From NCBI GenBank assembly GCA_022600235.1, contig JAHZKS010000037.1, positions 1 to 5,739 of the forward strand: a stretch of DNA of 5,739 bases. Reading direction: 5' to 3'. Shown piece by piece: positions 4,480 through 5,739 of this stretch. How positions within the stretch are numbered: position 1 is the stretch's first letter; the number at the start of each line of letters is the position of its first letter. This DNA is from Alphaproteobacteria bacterium. GTDB taxonomy: Bacteria > Pseudomonadota > Alphaproteobacteria > Rickettsiales > JABSSG01. Below the pieces are notes generated by a model. It had not been told where the DNA came from and did not search any database. It was given only the letters and a program-made list of their open reading frames with translations. The position numbers and the translations under genes are program-made.

Positions 4480-5712
4480 TTACAATTGCTCAATGTATGA
4501 TTGATTAACAAAAAGGCGCTTTGGGATAAAGAATGTGAAGATTGTGGTAGCGGCGGCTATTAATGAAATGATGGTAAAAAATATTACCCATCCATAATAG
4601 TCCGCTATTACACCAGACATAGCAGGAAAAATTGCCCTTGAAAACCCCATACCAGAGCTTAGCAAAGCATATTGAGTTGCCACGTATTTACCTTTACATA
4701 AACGGCTAATAAATGAAAGATATGCTGTCATCATCATACCTCCTGTAAAAGAACCGTAACCCGTAATAAAATATAGCATAGGAATATTTTTGCCTTTTAT
4801 GCTCAGAAGAATAAACATCATATGGCTGAATATGTGAATTAAACTGAAAGCAATGATACTAGTTCTGATATTTAGCTTTGCAATAATTGGGCCACTCACA
4901 AGACCACCTATTATCACCATAATAATTCCAAACGACTTTGATATACTTGCTATCTCACCTGCCGTGTAACCTATCTCTAGCAAGAAAGGATTCAGCATGA
5001 TGCTCAACATCTCATCTGACAGCTTATATGTAAGCACAAATAAAATGATCCACACAAGATTTTTAGATACAAAAAAATCCTTAAAAGGCTCAACGAACAT
5101 AGTATAAAAACTTCTTGTATCTAACTTATTAAGTAATGAATCGGAACTCTTCTTATCAACAAAAAGGCATATTATGGCGAATGCAAATAAAATGTATAAC
5201 ACAGAGAGCATCATATATATTTCTCCCCAGCTTATATAAACACTAGCAAATATTACACCCGCACCAGAAAAAAGCATCCCTAATCGATAACCTATTGTAT
5301 ATAAGGCATTTCCCGAAGGCTCTAATGATGAGTCTAGTATCTTTATACGATTTGCATTTAGTATGATATCTTGCACCACAGCAAAAATAGCTATAAAAAA
5401 ACCAGATAAAGCAATTAATGCTAAGTTTTGCTTTGGATCTAGAAAACTAGTAGCAAACAAAATAATAATAAGAAAAATCTGTGCAATAAGTAACCAAGAT
5501 TTGTGATGACCTATTTTAGAACTCAGCCATAATATTTTGTTACGCTCTACGAAGATAGCAATCAAAAATTTAAATACATATGGAAGAACTATTAAAGAAA
5601 ATAACCCAATGATCTTTGTATCAATACCAAAACTTGCTAGCCAGAAGTTGATAGTAACACTACTTAAAAGCAAACTCATACCACACATAAAGCCGTATAA
5701 ACCAACTTTCAT
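4480..5712 (-). CDS. ampG: AmpG-like muropeptide MFS permease
   Basis: A 410-residue inner membrane transporter of the AmpG branch of the major facilitator superfamily. In peptidoglycan recycling AmpG imports anhydromuropeptides from the periplasm; Rickettsiales keep one or more AmpG-like copies whose substrate is unproven. About twelve hydrophobic segments run from FMCGMSLLLSSVTINFWLAS (8-27) to the C-terminus. AmpG-like marks are: IGLFSLIVLPYVFKFL (35-50), loop HHKSWLL, VQDIILNANR (113-122; AmpG usually has QDIVIDAYR), the GYRLG in the next helix (141-145), YKLSDEML (229-236), and TGGMMMTAYLSFISRLCKGK (323-342) with ATQYALLSS (345-353). Length agrees with the family. The Asp of IDAYR is replaced by Asn-119, which is unusual. 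ATG at 5712 is preceded by the weak AGAAAGAA. The stop is TAA at 4480-4482; it seems a single-gene unit. A related, non-muropeptide MFS role is possible. Confidence 0.85.
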   Translation of the reverse strand: MKVGLYGFMCGMSLLLSSVTINFWLASFGIDTKIIGLFSLIVLPYVFKFLIAIFVERNKILWLSSKIGHHKSWLLIAQIFLIIILFATSFLDPKQNLALIALSGFFIAIFAVVQDIILNANRIKILDSSLEPSGNALYTIGYRLGMLFSGAGVIFASVYISWGEIYMMLSVLYILFAFAIICLFVDKKSSDSLLNKLDTRSFYTMFVEPFKDFFVSKNLVWIILFVLTYKLSDEMLSIMLNPFLLEIGYTAGEIASISKSFGIIMVIIGGLVSGPIIAKLNIRTSIIAFSLIHIFSHMMFILLSIKGKNIPMLYFITGYGSFTGGMMMTAYLSFISRLCKGKYVATQYALLSSGMGFSRAIFPAMSGVIADYYGWVIFFTIISLIAAATTIFTFFIPKRLFVNQSYIEQL

Positions 5713-5739
5713 AACATTCTTTCTTCTGTATATTGATAG

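Overview
The window is AT-rich (about two thirds A+T by eye). It holds ten genes-worth of packed sequence on both strands, nine of them protein genes I can define. It looks like the chromosome of a low-GC alphaproteobacterium, most probably an intracellular Rickettsiales-type bacterium. The reasons are four tail genes of the alphaproteobacterial gene transfer agent (GTA, the RcGTA family first known from Rhodobacter capsulatus), a small surface-antigen-like outer membrane barrel, an AmpG-type muropeptide permease, and a GC-rich palindromic repeat in an intergenic region. The genus cannot be told from the sequence.

Layout, read along the minus strand from right to left. At 5712-4480 is an AmpG-like major facilitator. 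An intergenic spacer at 4273-4479 carries a palindromic repeat. An unrecognised 181-residue protein (4272-3727) and an unrecognised helical 124-residue protein (3605-3231) follow. Then come GTA g8 (tail terminator type, DUF3168, 3191-2757) and GTA g9 (major tail protein, 2770-2348), overlapping by 14 bases. A strong hairpin terminator (2317-2345) closes this block. The next gene, an outer membrane beta-barrel protein, is on the plus strand (1611-2306) and runs convergently into the same terminator. Its upstream region (1442-1610) is a divergent control region. It contains a good promoter for an unrecognised 127-residue coiled-coil protein on the minus strand (1441-1058), which has its own terminator (1008-972). 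After that the GTA series resumes with g10 (949-611) and the short tape measure protein g11 (624-85), again overlapping by 14 bases.

The main point of interest is that g8-g9 and g10-g11 keep the canonical GTA order and intact reading frames, but are split by a two-gene cassette of a surface protein and an unknown protein. The cassette has its own promoters and is bounded by terminators, so the two GTA halves are probably no longer one transcript. RcGTA g8, g9 and g11 products shape the tail; g10 is a tail-morphogenesis gene of less certain role. No capsid, portal, terminase or baseplate gene is visible here, which fits the scattered GTA gene clusters known in Rickettsiales. No tRNA, rRNA, CRISPR array or insertion sequence was seen, and no gene-free stretch exceeds 300 bases.
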